A stretch of DNA of 64,000 bases. Source: Lithodes maja (Eukaryota; Arthropoda; Malacostraca; Decapoda; Lithodidae). The stretch lies in contig JBAKBP010004274.1 in assembly GCA_037953745.1 (NCBI GenBank), forward strand, positions 62,001 through 126,000, in the 5' to 3' direction. A program made the position numbers and the translations under genes. This document shows positions 20,159 to 31,246 of the stretch, piece after piece; positions within the stretch are counted from its first letter, which is position 1; every line of letters starts with the position of its first letter. A model generated the notes under the pieces. The model was not told where the DNA came from. It did not search any database and saw only the letters and a program-made list of their open reading frames with translations.

Positions 20159-21847
20159 GGACGCCTCCCGGCGTTTGCAGAATGGTTGCGTTGGGCATGC
20201 AGCTCGCTAGCGCTCGCCAGGATGGGGGGATAGGCTACAGTTGTCCTAGAATGATCTGCTTTATTTCATTAGGGTCGTGTTGCCACAGACAGTCTAGAAA
20301 TGGTCTTTGTTTTGGTCTGTGACCGTGCCTTATATTTTATATTCGCTATAATATAAATGTTGCTTGTGTGGGAGGCGAGCGAGAGAGGGTGAGGGAGTAC
20401 ACCTGGCAGCGGGGTGAGCTGTGGCACGGCTCGCTTGGGCGCTGACGGCGTTGGCGGCCGGGTGGTCAACTAGTCCCTTCCCATCGCGGCCGCGTGTTCT
20501 TTACCAGCTCAGAGCTTGCCTGACACGCGTACCGCCTACATCCTTTGCAATTCTGTCCCCCATACTCGCCACTTTGCATACTATTTCTCTCTCTCGACTT
20601 CTCCTTTCTCATTCTCTAATCATTATTAAACTCAACATCCCTTCTGGTTTCATCATAGACGTTCACTGTCGACCAGTCGTATTGTACGCGAAGCTCTCAG
20701 AGATTTCCATGTATTAGGCTTTATTGAGGTTTTTGAGACACGGACTTTTCCGTATGTGTCCTCTCTCGGGAAGGTTGTAGACCGGTATATGTCTCCCTGG
20801 CAAGGTGTTGAGTGATTCTGCTTGGTTATCTAAAGCTAGACTGGGGGTAAAGTTACTGTGTCGTTGTCTCCGATGTGTGCAGTGTTAGCTAAGCCCTGCA
20901 CAACATCGACAGGTACTGTGGGAGCATAAGTTGTCTTCGGGTGGGTTTACTTTGCGAGCACAGCGCTGTGGTGTGAGAGGGCAATAGCCTATCCCTCACA
21001 ACATAGTACTGCCTCTTTGTGTTGACTTCTGAGGGATCGCCAGGATAGAACTAGGTACTAGAGACCTAGATTTATCAAGAGAGCATCCCCGTCATATAAC
21101 GTAATCGTCATTATACCACCTTCGGACAACGTTAGGCTACGAGCCGCATGCTCGCCCATTGTTGCCCTGCCTTGATACCCCAGCTAGACTTTATTAACTG
21201 AGCAAACACTGGTTAGAGATAAGCCCCCATTATTATATGTATGCAACATTATTATTCACTGCACTTTTGAGCCGAGGTTGTTGTTGAGTTGCACAACCCT
21301 AGTAGGCTGTTGCGTTGTGTCACGAAGCATTTCTTTAGTTGTCGAGCATTACTACCTTTGCGCAGTCTTTATTATACGCCTGCCTATTATTACTATATGT
21401 CCTAGCATTTATTGTGACCCGTATTCTGCATTATAATTGTTCAAGATTCTTTACGAACATCTTCCCAGCATCAGACTTATTTCAGAAGTTCCCAGTTGAT
21501 GTTGCAGCACTAGTATTGCACTTTCTTTAATACAGGAGTGCCAGTTATTTGAGTATCTACCGTAACGTTAATTAATCACGTTAACTATCTTTCCTTTGTG
21601 TAACCTAATCGAGTAATCTTTTACTGTTTGAGAATAGGCTGTTTCATCGAGCGTCAGCCTAGTGTGTGTGCACCAGTTACCGAGTCATAGGATACCTCGT
21701 TGTCCAGGCACGACTCAGGGCGGTAATGGTGTTTTGTTTTCCAGTGTTTAAGGCAGGGGTTGGATCTAGTGTTACCGTTGTTGCATTTTGCCATTATCTA
21801 GTCCAATGTTGAAGAGCCCTGTGTCTTTGAGAACCTGGATCGTAACA
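20159..21847 (+). repeat. Gypsy-1 3' LTR
   Basis: Uninterrupted 1689-bp copy of the 5' LTR, ending GATCGTAACA and followed by the target hexamer CCTGTG. It preserves the empty site of the B2 insertion (CTACGAGCCGCATG near 21140). Scattered substitutions relative to the 5' LTR are visible. Confidence 0.85.
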
Positions 21848-21853
21848 CCTGTG

Positions 21854-22868
21854 GGAGAGTATACGTGAACAACTCGATCCGGATAGCACCATCCGTAGAG
21901 GCTAGCCAAAATCCTCTTAGATCGTGCCCTTCAAGCAGAGACGGTGTCCAGACGAGAGTGTGTGTAGGCTATCCCGGAAGTGACCTACGCTAGTGCTACC
22001 TGTGCTAGGATACCCCTGGACCTTCCTCCCTTGGCAACCAGGACAAGACGGACCACGCACTTAGTCGCCCCCACGTGTGTCAGATCCCTACAAGACTACT
22101 TTCTGCTATACTCTTACTCAAAATTAAGTGCTTCTTGTTTACTTATTGTGTTTCGTGAATATTGCAAAGGTTGTGTTATGTGTTCAAGTTAACGGAAACA
22201 CCCGAGATCTTTTATTCTCACCTTAGTCCTTTTGTTACTCGTGTCGTGAGTACATACACACGCTATCCTGGGGTTGATTTATATAATATACTGTGTAATC
22301 TATATTCATGTATTACCATTAAGTTTATGTATATATCCATGCGGCCCGATTACCCCGCACACTACACATAAATATTGTGAACACCCCTGACAGATCTGAT
22401 TCGAAGTTAATAGGATTATTAGGGTACATATATCGTGTATAAATGTTCACAGAGAGTGTTATCTATCGTGTCTCTTAGTTAGACTCAATTTTATTTATGT
22501 TTCCTGGCTTCACAACCAGTTTAAACATTTAACTTGAATTCACAGTAATTCTATTTTGCCCACATCTCTTAATATTTCAATGTCGAGGGTTTTGTCTTCT
22601 CCATAAGACTTATCTTTATTTGCTCAGTTCCCTGAACTACGATTGTTAAATCTAACTGTATACATTAGTAGATAATTAAAACCTCTCCCTTTATTTATAA
22701 CTCATTAGTTATTTGCCATTCAGCTGATAATCTTATTTTATATATTCTGTTTAACTGAGACATTGTGACCTTAGTATTTTGACCTTACACCGTGTCATGT
22801 TTTACGTTGCGTTAACTTTGACCTTCAGGATATCAGCCATTCTTTGAGACTAACCGCTCTGTTAGCAT
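21854..22868. other. no gene seen; right flank of Gypsy-1
   Basis: This is about 1 kb of AT-leaning DNA. Short frames near 21980-22371 have no recognisable motifs and I regard them as chance. Confidence 0.5.
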
Positions 22869-22872
22869 TTAA

Positions 22873-23352
22873 CCCTCCTGGCCCGGGTAGGCTCTCAAAA
22901 TGACAGTGTGGGCTACCCGGGCGATCTGGCCGAAAAACGTCTAGGCCTAGGCTACCGTATTTTTGTTTAGTTTAACTGCTAGAAATTTCCCACGCATCTA
23001 TAAATGTAGTGCGGTTTCCAATCTGTAGACTGGCGTTGAGTAGAGCTCTCTATGTCAACTGGTTCAGTTGTGATGACTATTTAAGTGGAGAGCACTTGCA
23101 GGCGATGTTAGCAATATGACAATTTGTTCACTACTGAAACAACGACATACAGACATACAATAACAAACAAGTCTTCTCTTTCTTGTTTTCGGAGGTGCGG
23201 TGACGTAACGATCGGCTTTGTTTACATGCGTCGGACGCACGGCGTTCAGACCAAGCTGAATAGGCTTTCAAGCTTACAGATTTTAAAATGACACCCGGGC
23301 ACCTGCCCTTAATTCGTGGTGTCATATTAAAATGACAACCGGGCCAGGAGGG
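22873..23352. mobile_element. TTAA-flanked element T2, copy 1
   Basis: TTAA at 22869-22872 and 23353-23356; ends CCCTCCTGGCCCGG and its inverse CCGGGCCAGGAGGG. 480 bp, non-coding. The same element lies inverted at 41531-42011 (481 bp). Shared internal blocks include AAAAACGTCTAGGCCTAGGC and the GGAGGTGCGGTGACG segment. Typical of a piggyBac-type MITE. Confidence 0.8.
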
Positions 23353-23356
23353 TTAA

Positions 23357-24040
23357 GAGATATTTTTATTTTAATCATATGTTTATTCAATTGTGATTTA
23401 TCAATTATTATTTTTAACTTATTTATGTATCATCCATGCTTTAAGAATATAATTATTCATTCTTGAAGTAGGTTCGAGAGTATTTCCATATAAATACGAC
23501 TCGACTCTATTTATAATACATGCCAGTGCCCTGATATAAAGTGAAATAAACACTTGTGAAACCCCACTGTGTATTCTGTACCATTGGTAGAGATTGAGGA
23601 GATTTATAATTGCTTATCTGGAGTAAGCTGTGTTCCTGCTGAGTGTTATAGTTCTTAAAAGCTTTCCTAGAGTGGAAAGAGAGAACTGAAGTACGCGGGC
23701 AAATATTATTGCCCGGCATAACAAAAAAAACAAAAAAACAAGGCAATTAATACAATCATAGACAATACAATGGTTGTATTTATATTTAGGAAAAATATAT
23801 GGAAATATTAATGGAAATGGTCTTCTTTGTTCACAGGAATATTACAAACTTCTGTGATATTAAGTTAAGCTAAAATGACTTAGTCTGCCCGCAAACAAAA
23901 CTCAGTAAGAATGCAGTGCTCGTTTTTCCCAACACCCGCATATGGTTTTCTACAGCGTATGTAGGGGGCACAACAGATAAATCACAAATCACAACTAGAG
24001 TGTCAAATGGTGTGTTGGAGTGTAAATTAATAAACGGGTC
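23357..24040. other. no gene seen
   Basis: AT-rich non-coding sequence. The small minus-strand frame at 23507-23746 shows no known motif. Confidence 0.5.
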
Positions 24041-24044
24041 AATA

Positions 24045-24345
24045 TATGGTTAAACCCCAAACATATTGATACAACATTGTTTCTAATGGATTCTTGTACT
24101 ATTGGGCATGCTAGATAACATACTAAAAATCTAGTAGATTCTGACCCCGGAAATTGGGCCATTTTCAAGATGGCGTCCAAGATGGTGGGTAAATATGTGG
24201 TTGAACATTAATACAATTGATGCAAATGTTTTTTTTTATGGATTCTGATATTATTGGGCATGCTGAATATCATACTCAAAATATAATTGATTTTGATGCC
24301 GGACATTGGGTCATTTTCAAGATGGCGTCCAAGATGGCGGCCAGG
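24045..24345. repeat. two-unit tandem repeat, ~140-150 bp
   Basis: Each unit holds ATTGGGCATGCT, then CATACT..AAAAT, and ends TTTTCAAGATGGCGTCCAAG followed by ATGG. The two units are clearly diverged. No coding potential. Confidence 0.65.
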
Positions 24346-24565
24346 AGCTTAAAATAGCTATATCTCAATTACTATTCAACATAGAGAGGTGGTTTTGGTG
24401 TCTAAACCTTGGTTTCAATGCTCAAGGAATCCGAATATATCAGTAAAACTATCATCCGTTAATTATGTATTGAAGTTTAAAATTGCGGGCCAAGGTCCTG
24501 ATCCACTAAGTTGGTTACTACAAAATACTTAAATAAATACATAAACAAATATACCAAAACATTAC

Positions 24566-24663
24566 AACTACCCCTTAAACTAAAAGTTGTCTGCAGTGTA
24601 TAGTGCGGTCACATAACTACCCCTTAAACTAAAAGTTGTCTGCAGTGTATAGTGCGGTCACAA
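24566..24663. repeat. 49-bp tandem duplication
   Basis: Two near-exact copies of a 49-bp unit starting AACTACCCCTTAAACTAAAA and ending GTGCGGTCACA. The very low divergence implies a recent duplication. Confidence 0.85.
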
Positions 24664-24844
24664 ACTCTGATACATTTCAAGTCCTTGAACTGATGAAAAG
24701 AATATCTGAAATCCAAATATCAAGTACAAAATAAATAAGGATATTTAGTTCAGCTCGAGACAGCTCTTACAAATATATACAGCATTAATGACCAGGACTG
24801 GCTAGCATTTCATAAAAATTGCGTACCTCCTAAGATTTCCTTAA

Positions 24845-25046
24845 CCCATTCAATACCGGTGACATCCTTTGCATTATATTCTGGCAACTATTTGACGGTT
24901 TCATTCAGTTTAGGATGAGTGTCTACCAGTTACAATATTACCCAGTATCTCATTACTAATTTTAGTTACCATATATCCTTCCTATGCTTCATCAAATCGC
25001 TTAAATGCAGCTGAAGTAAACACAAAATATGTCGTAGGAACTGTAA
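24845..25046. mobile_element. TTAA-flanked short element T1, copy 3 (decayed right end)
   Basis: TTAA at 24841-24844, then CCCATTCAATACCGGTGACA, clearly the T1 tip. The right tip is degenerate (ATGTCGTAGGAACTG) and I see no second TTAA, so the right limit is approximate. Confidence 0.5.
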
Positions 25047-25266
25047 GTAGAACCATCAAAACTAATGAATATACTGTATATAGTGACATATTTAGTTTGC
25101 TAGATAGATACAGCGGAGAAGGGTAATAATAGATTGAGTAACTTGTAGGTATTCTTGCCCTGATAACATTCTCAACAAGTTTGGCTCATACCTCAGCAAG
25201 TTGTGTCTTGAATTACCCGCTCAGAGGTCACAGGTCAACATAATGCTATACTCACTATCTGAATTA

Positions 25267-25761
25267 ATGTTAACTTTAGTGCCTTGTGAACCACCATTAA
25301 TGTTAACTTTAGTGCCTTGTGAACCACCATTAATGTTAACTTTAGTGCCTTGTGAACCACCATTAATGCTAACTTTAGTGCCTTGTGAACCACCATTAAT
25401 GTTAACTTTAGTGCCTTGTGAACCACCATTAATGTTAACTTTAGTGCCTTGTGAACCACCATTAATGTTAACTTTAGTGCCTTGTGAACCACCATTAATG
25501 TTAACTTTAGTGCCTTGTGAACCACCATTAATGTTAACTTTAGTGCCTTGTGAACCACCATTAATGTTAACTTTAGTGCCTTGTGAACCACCATTAATGT
25601 TAACTTTAGTGCCTTGTGAACCACCATTAATGTTAACTTTAGTGCCTTGTGAACCACCATTAATGTTAACTTTAGTGCCTTGTGAACCACCATTAATGTT
25701 AACTTTAGTGCCTTGTGAACCACCATTTATGTTAACTTTAGTGCCTTGTGAACCACCATTA
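25267..25761. repeat. 33-bp minisatellite, 15 copies
   Basis: Unit ATGTTAACTTTAGTGCCTTG plus TGAACCACCATTA, repeated 15 times with few variants (one ATGCTAACT, one TTTATG). Because 33 is a multiple of three, both strands stay open (LMLTLVPCEPP repeats on plus, MVVHKALKLTL on minus), but this is a by-product of the repeat, not a gene. Confidence 0.9.
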
Positions 25762-25827
25762 ATGTGAAAATTGAGATGTTCTGCTAATTATAAACGGTAC
25801 AGGATCCTAATTTCGGTATTGAAATAA

Positions 25828-25880
25828 CATACATACATACATACATACATACATACATAGTTAGTTAGTTAGTTAGTTAA
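25828..25880. repeat. (CATA)n and (TTAG)n microsatellites
   Basis: About eight ACAT units are followed by about five TTAG units. They abut the 3' end of the family C element and may be its microsatellite-type tail. Confidence 0.7.
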
Positions 25881-26167
25881 TTCTTTATTTCATAAAAGGT
25901 TACATGGTAACATTTTACATATATACAGATAGACTCAGACTCAAATCTTTATTTCATAAAAGGCAACACAATTAACTTTTTACATATATACAATAGAGAT
26001 AACAGTAACCTCATACATTACCGCATTCTAGGTTCATGGTTTTGTACAAACATAATTCTTGACTTGATAGCATTTATATCATTAGTTTTCAAATCTGATA
26101 CGTCATATTCATGTAATAGGATATGGTTAACTTCCTTTCCTAACGATAGGTATTCATCAAGGTTTAA
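25881..26167 (-). pseudogene. family C non-LTR RT, C-terminus and 3' UTR, left of H2
   Basis: On the minus strand the frame ends FVQNHEPRMR and stops near 26018. The 3' UTR holds two tandem copies of TCTTTATTTCATAAAAGG...ACATATATACA (about 25881-25990). The frame continues across H2 into the RT segment at 28235-28715, which shows that it is one element split by H2. Confidence 0.65.
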
Positions 26168-28234
26168 TGCTGGGGTCACACATTCACGTATATCACTCCC
26201 GTATGCTCCCGTCAGGCGTGATCGCCAATTTTGTGTAATGACGGGCGTAGTCCGGCCGTGTACGCCCGTATAGAGGAAGACTATTGCACTACCCGACATA
26301 CGTACCATAACGGGGCCAGTGTTACGTCAGACGTAATGTAGTCGTATGGAGCTACGTACGTGCTTGCGACTTGCGTAAGCATGTCCCCGTTAGTCCGCCT
26401 GGGCTGCCCGATTTGCGGAACACAGGCCACGCCCATGGCCACGCCCCCACAATACCTACGTAGCTGAGGCCGTACGTCTTGTGAGTTTGTAGGCATTACG
26501 TGGACCGTGTCCGGACAATCGTAGGCACACCCGTCTGTCCAAACACAGACAAAGACAGTCTTTGTCAACCACGTAGGTCTGGGTTGGAATCTGGGAACTA
26601 CAAAAGGGCAGGAATGGCCACACCATTCCCATTCCCAGTCCTTCATCGGCACCATGAACAACATCGCGGAATTCATCCTGGAGGAGTTCAATTTTGTGAA
26701 CTCCCTTTATAGAGGAAAGACCATTCACCCACTGAGTGCCAGCCAATTTTGACGGTGTGCTTCTGCCAGTGCCAGAGTTTTTTTGTTTTTTTTTGGCTAA
26801 ATCTATCAAGTTGGGAGAGAAAGGAAGGATAATGGTAAAAAAAACACTCCCCTTGTCCATTTTCGCCAGAAATCAGGTCCCCGATGGTCCCGAAAGTAGC
26901 TGAAAAGACACTATAGACTACAGAGACTTTTATGGTATCGGAATGTATGGGTGGGAGGGTGATGGGAGGGTGGTTTTCGGGTTGGTTGGGGGAAGGTAGA
27001 AGGGTAATTGACTTGTGTTACACATATGAAGCCGATTGGTGAGGTAGTTTCGCCACCACGGATTTTCCTTTTTTTCCTTATCTTCGTACGGATACGCTGG
27101 AAGTGGGTGGTGGGAGGCGGTTGGGGGTGTGGTGGGAGGAAGGCAGAAGGGTAAGGGACTTGTCACACAAATATGGAACCGATTGGTGAGGTAGTTTCGC
27201 CGCCACAGATTTTTCTTTTTGTCCTTATCTTCGTACGGATACGCTGGAAGTGGGTGGTGGGAGGCGGTTGGGGGTGTGGTGGGGGGAAGGCAGAAGGGTA
27301 AGGGACTTGTCACACAAATATGGAACCGATTGGTGAGGTAGTTTCGCCGCCACAGATTTTTCTTTTTTTCCTTATCTTCGTACGGATACGCTGGAAGTGG
27401 GTGGTTGGAGGTGGTTGGGGGTGTGGTGGGGGGAAGGCAGAAGGGTAAGGGACTTGTCACACAAATATGGACCCGATTGGTGCAGTCGTTTCGCCGCCAC
27501 AGATTTTCCTTTTTTTTCCTTCTGACGGGACCGACAGTCAACGAGTGGGTGGGAGGAGGGATTTGGGATTTTTGTGGTGGGTAGCCTAAAGGGTAAGGTA
27601 CATGTGGTAAAAATATGAAAGCCATAGGTGCAGTCGTTTCGCTGCTACGATTTGTTTTCGGCAGGGTGCAGAGGGTGGCAGGGCTTGTTGGTTGCTGCTC
27701 CGGTGTGGTGAGAGGTGTGACGGAGTGTCCCCCGCTGGTCCCCCGTGACCCCACCATACAACGGTGCCGCATCTTCCCGCCAACACGTAGTGTGGCGGTG
27801 CCAACACGTAGTGTGGCGGTGTTGCCAGATGCGGCCGGACTTACTTTCACTTTCACGTTTTACGTGAACATTGTACGATTGGCGGAAGAAACTTACGTTT
27901 TACCTGTCTAGCTGCTACGTTTTATGTGGCTGCACCCGTAATACGTAGCAGCTAGACAGGTAAAACGTATGCATTCCCAACTTTTTACATACGTGAGCAC
28001 GAGCCCCGTATCCGATTCGCAATCCAAAGGATACCGGGCGACCTTGGCCGCACCAACCACCTACAAGACCAGCGTGGCTACACCCGCCATGCGTACCAAC
28101 CCCCACGACTAGACACAATTTCATTTAAGTTTTGCGTACTAAGCCCTTACGTTTTACGTATTCGGTTGCCAACTACCAATAAACCTTCGTACGGGAGCAT
28201 ACGGGAGCATATACGTGAATGTGTGACCCCAGCA
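26168..28234. mobile_element. Harbinger-like non-autonomous DNA transposon, copy H2
   Basis: Same TIRs as H1 (TGCTGGGGTCACACATTCAC and inverse) and flanked by TAA on both sides (26165-26167 and 28235-28237). Inserted in a family C RT, whose reading frame it splits. Internally it carries at least five units of the ~147-bp repeat (26923-27650), one more than H1, and a 21-bp duplication (CCAACACGTAGTGTGGCGGT twice, near 27780-27821). No transposase frame. The short frame starting at 26654 matches the H1 one for its first 25 codons. Confidence 0.75.
26923..27650. repeat. internal ~147-bp tandem repeat of H2
   Basis: Five or more units with the CTTCGTACGGATACGCTGG and GGGACTTGTCACACAAATATG blocks. 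Unit sequences are close to those of H1, but the array is longer. Confidence 0.75.
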
Positions 28235-28715
28235 TAATAAACATTTCTGTAAAAACTTGCAAGGTTTTAGGAGACATTTGTGAGCAAATCTAATTTTTAA
28301 CCAATTCATTAAATGATTAAATGTCATTAGTCCAGCCAATTCACATGCATGATGATTACTTTCCCAATATTTTAATTTCATAATTTTCTTTATTGCTTTG
28401 TGGTAACCAATTGCAAATTGCTTAAGAGGAAGTTTGCACTTTTTGTTATAAAACCATAATTCAGAACCATAAAAACTTGAGCAGTAACTTTGGAACAACT
28501 GAGTAAAAACCCTAACATTAACATTAGAAAATTTACGTAAAATACAATTAAATTCATTATAAAACTTGTTACGACACCTAATTACGTCTTTGTCATTATT
28601 TAAATTATCATCTATTATAAACCCTAGATTCTTTTGTTCATTAACAACATTCAATATCTCTCCACATAGCATCAACTTTGGCTTTAAGTTTTTATCTTTA
28701 TTGTCTTTGAAATAC
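28235..28715 (-). pseudogene. family C non-LTR RT, thumb region, right of H2
   Basis: Minus-strand frame YFKDNKDKNLKPKL, then KNLGFIIDDNLNN, a run of aromatic and basic residues (FYNEFNCILRKF, QSYCSSFYGSELWFYN) typical of the region after the RT palm, and KPCKFLQKC before the H2 boundary. The catalytic palm is missing. At 28715/28716 the sequence switches without a gap to the family A element, so the two are joined head to tail on the same strand. Clade not resolved. Confidence 0.65.
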
Positions 28716-29870
28716 GTGGAAAGCAATTCGAGGGAAGTGAATTCCAAAGAGTAGTACCTCTGGGGATAAATGAATTCTGATAAGCAGAAGTTCTGCATTG
28801 TGGAGGAGAAAGTGTAAATTCATGGGCGCTCTCAGCCGCCCTAGTTCTACAGGGAAAGATGTGGAGAGGCGGCACAATTGAAGCAAGTTCCTCGGAACAA
28901 TTGCTGTGAAAATATCTGTAGAATAATGCAAGGGATGCAACGTTTCTTCGTATGGATAATGTAGGAAGGTCCTGTGTGATTGCAGGGTTATTGATTAATC
29001 TAATAGCTTTATTTTGAATTTTGTCCAACTGCCTCAATGCAACCACTCCACTTCCACCCCACAGAGGTGAACAGTAATCCATCTGAGAACGCACATGACT
29101 TTTATATATCACGGCCAACTGCTCGTCAGTGAAGAATTCTCGAACTCTGTACAGGAGTCCCAGTTTTTTAGAGGCATTCTTAGCAATGCTTCTAACATAA
29201 TGTGTCCAGCTCAAGTTAGTAGTTAATGTTACACCGAGAATGTCAATACTAGGGGAAGTGGGAATATTTACATCATTAAAAAATATATGGGAGTCAGTGA
29301 GATTCTGTCGGTTAGAAAATTGAATGTACTTGGTTTTCTGTGCATTAAAGGAAACTAGATTCTTTTGTCCCCATCCATTAATTCTAGAAAGGTCCTGGTT
29401 CAGAGAAATTGCAGTGTTTATTTTTGAATTTATAAGATCGGGTTGGGTGAAAGAATTGGTAAATGTGAAGGAACTGTGGAGTGTTGAGTCATCTGTGTAG
29501 GAATGTATTGGATTATGAGTGGTAGATATGAGATCATTGATATGAATGAGGAACAGAATTGGGGCCAAAACTGATCCCTGGGGAACACCAGCATTTATTG
29601 AGTGAAATTGAGAATAAAGGCCATCTACCATTACACTATTTTTCTGTTATGAAGATAAGAAGAAATTAGTGGAACTAATGATGAAAGGCCGTAGTGTGAC
29701 ATCTTTGACAATAAGGATTGATGCCAGACTCTATCAAATGCCTTTAATATATCCAGTGCTATTGTATGTGTTTCACCATGTTGGTCTGTAGCTTGGTTGA
29801 TTTGATGCATAAGAAGGCAAAGCATGTCTGCAGTTGATCGACATCGTCTAAAACCATATTGCCTAATCAC
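28716..29870 (-). pseudogene. family A ORF2: RT palm to C-terminus, frameshifted
   Basis: Two frames: 29631-29870 (QYGFRRCRSTADML, LDILKAFDRVWHQSLL) and 28716-29631 (INAGVPQGSVLAPILF, then HSYTDD, then ILGVTLTTNLSW, MDYCSPLWGG and TTLWNSLPSNCF). The catalytic tetrad reads YTDD where YADD is usual. A break at about 29631-29640 (a T-run) separates the frames. The end runs into family C sequence. Confidence 0.75.
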
Positions 29871-31246
29871 TGATTAATTTATTATTCTCAAGATGCTTAA
29901 TTATGTGAATATTTAATATAATTTCAAAGACTTTACCAAGAGTGGAAGTTATAGCTATTGGTCTGTAGTTTGATGGATCTGAAGAGGCACCTTTTTTAGG
30001 AACTGGATGGATGTTTGCTTCTTTCCAGGGTACTGGGAAGCATGAGGTATGAGTACACAGACGGACAAATTTTGCCAATACAGGAGCGAGCACCAAGGAG
30101 CAATTCTTAAGTACTATTGGAGGAATTTCATCTGGACCAGGAGCCTTATCTACCGAGAGATTCTGCAAAATAGTTTTGACATGTCTGGTGTGGATCTTAA
30201 GTGAGGGAATTTCAGGCGAATTAAAATTAAGTACAGGGACATCTTGATTTATTTCATCTAAGGTTGAGTTGGTGGAGAAAATATCCGCAAGAAGGTTAGC
30301 TTTACCTCGTGGGTCACTTACAAGATTGCCAGTCGGAGATTTTAATGGTGGAATGGATGAAGCAGTAGTGAAGTTGGATTTAAATGAGTTAAGAGTAGAC
30401 CAAAATATTTTGTTATCATTTGGATTATTTAGAAGTTTATTTGCCTGTTTGTGGAGAAATTTTGATTTAGTTAGGTTTAATACAGTTTTGGCATGATTTC
30501 TGATGTTTCTAAAGTAATTAAAGGCTTCATATGTTTTTGATCTTGTGTATGCATTGTAGGCTATTGCTTTTTGTTCAGTTACTCTAGCACAATTATGGTC
30601 AAACCATTTAGGTGAATTAGATCTTTTACTGTACTTTTGATGAGGAATAAAAGTTTCCATTCCAATTTTTACAAAATCTTGTATGTGGCTCAAGGTGGAG
30701 TGTGCATCATTAGAAAAGAAAGAGGTCCAGGGAATATCAATAAAGAAACCTTGAAGACCCTCCCAGTCTGCCCTATCGTAATGCCATTTAGTCACCAAAA
30801 CAGGTTCAGAGTGGGAAGGTGTGGTAGGTGATAGACAGGTGGCCTGTATCAGACAGTGATCAGAAGATCCAAGCGGGGACCTCACTGTAACATCATAATT
30901 TTCTGAATTGGTTGTTAAAAATAAGTCCAGTAGGTGGGAATTATGATTAGGATTATCTGGTACACGGGTGGGTTGGTTGACTAGTTGAGTGAGATTAAAT
31001 GAGTCTGCAAATAGCTCACATTCAAGACCAGCATCATCAGTCCTGGCTGAATGAGTGAGCCATTCAACATTATGGACATTAAAATCACCCAACACAATGA
31101 TTTCAGAAGAAGCATTTAAGTTGAGGACACTGAGTTGTAAGGACAGATAATCAACAAGACTTTGCTCTGGAGGAGTATTTGGGGAACGGTAGATGCAACA
31201 TATGTATTTAAATTTACCAGCAGAAATTAATTTGTATATACAATAA
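29863..31246 (-). CDS. family A ORF2: endonuclease part and start of RT
   Basis: The frame is open upstream of the ATG-like start at 31095 to about 31246 (YRSPNTPPEQ, then EIIVLGDFNVHNVEWL). Endonuclease motifs: GDFN, LLDLFLTT, GSSDHCLI. Then a long lysine-rich linker, and the RT begins: LSVDKAPGPDEIPP, HPVPKKGASSDPSNYRPIAI and LENNKLISD. A frame break near 29865 separates it from the palm. The N-terminal endonuclease residues are beyond the truncation. Codons look fairly well preserved over 400 residues, so this copy is not very old. Confidence 0.8.

Larger units (their letters stand above)
9966..21847 (+). mobile_element. Gypsy-1: Gmr1-type Ty3/gypsy LTR retrotransposon
   Basis: Two long terminal repeats of about 1.69 kb flank gag, protease, integrase, RT and RNase H, in that order. 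A matching hexamer CCTGTG lies immediately outside both ends (9960-9965 and 21848-21853), so the insertion is complete. LTRs begin TGACGCC and end GTAACA. Integrase lies upstream of RT, as in Gmr1-type elements, not downstream as in ordinary Ty3/gypsy. Its frames are broken at five or more places, two at homopolymer runs. A CR1-like element sits in the 5' LTR. By eye the LTRs differ at only a few percent of positions, so the insertion is not ancient. Confidence 0.85.
28716..31246 (-). mobile_element. Jockey-like family A retrotransposon, copy A3 (longest)
   Basis: Minus-strand element covering most of the endonuclease, the RT and the thumb. Its 3' end (last codons, UTR and poly(A)) is missing: homology to A2 stops at CTTTCCAC and family C begins. 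Its 5' end stops inside the endonuclease near 31246, where a satellite-like array begins. Confidence 0.8.

Noticed and set aside
9966..21847. an endogenous retrovirus with an envelope gene
   Set aside because: No third frame between RNase H and the 3' LTR; the 500 bases there are non-coding.
24841..25764. CRISPR-like direct repeats
   Set aside because: Eukaryotic context, and the 33-bp units are contiguous without unique spacers.
25201..25767. 188-codon plus frame and 163-codon minus frame as repeat proteins
   Set aside because: Both are created by the 33-bp minisatellite, whose period is a multiple of three; no start context or non-repeat domain.
26930..27856. 308-codon proline-rich minus frame in H2
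   Set aside because: It follows the 147-bp tandem repeat and is broken in H1; no transposase motif.
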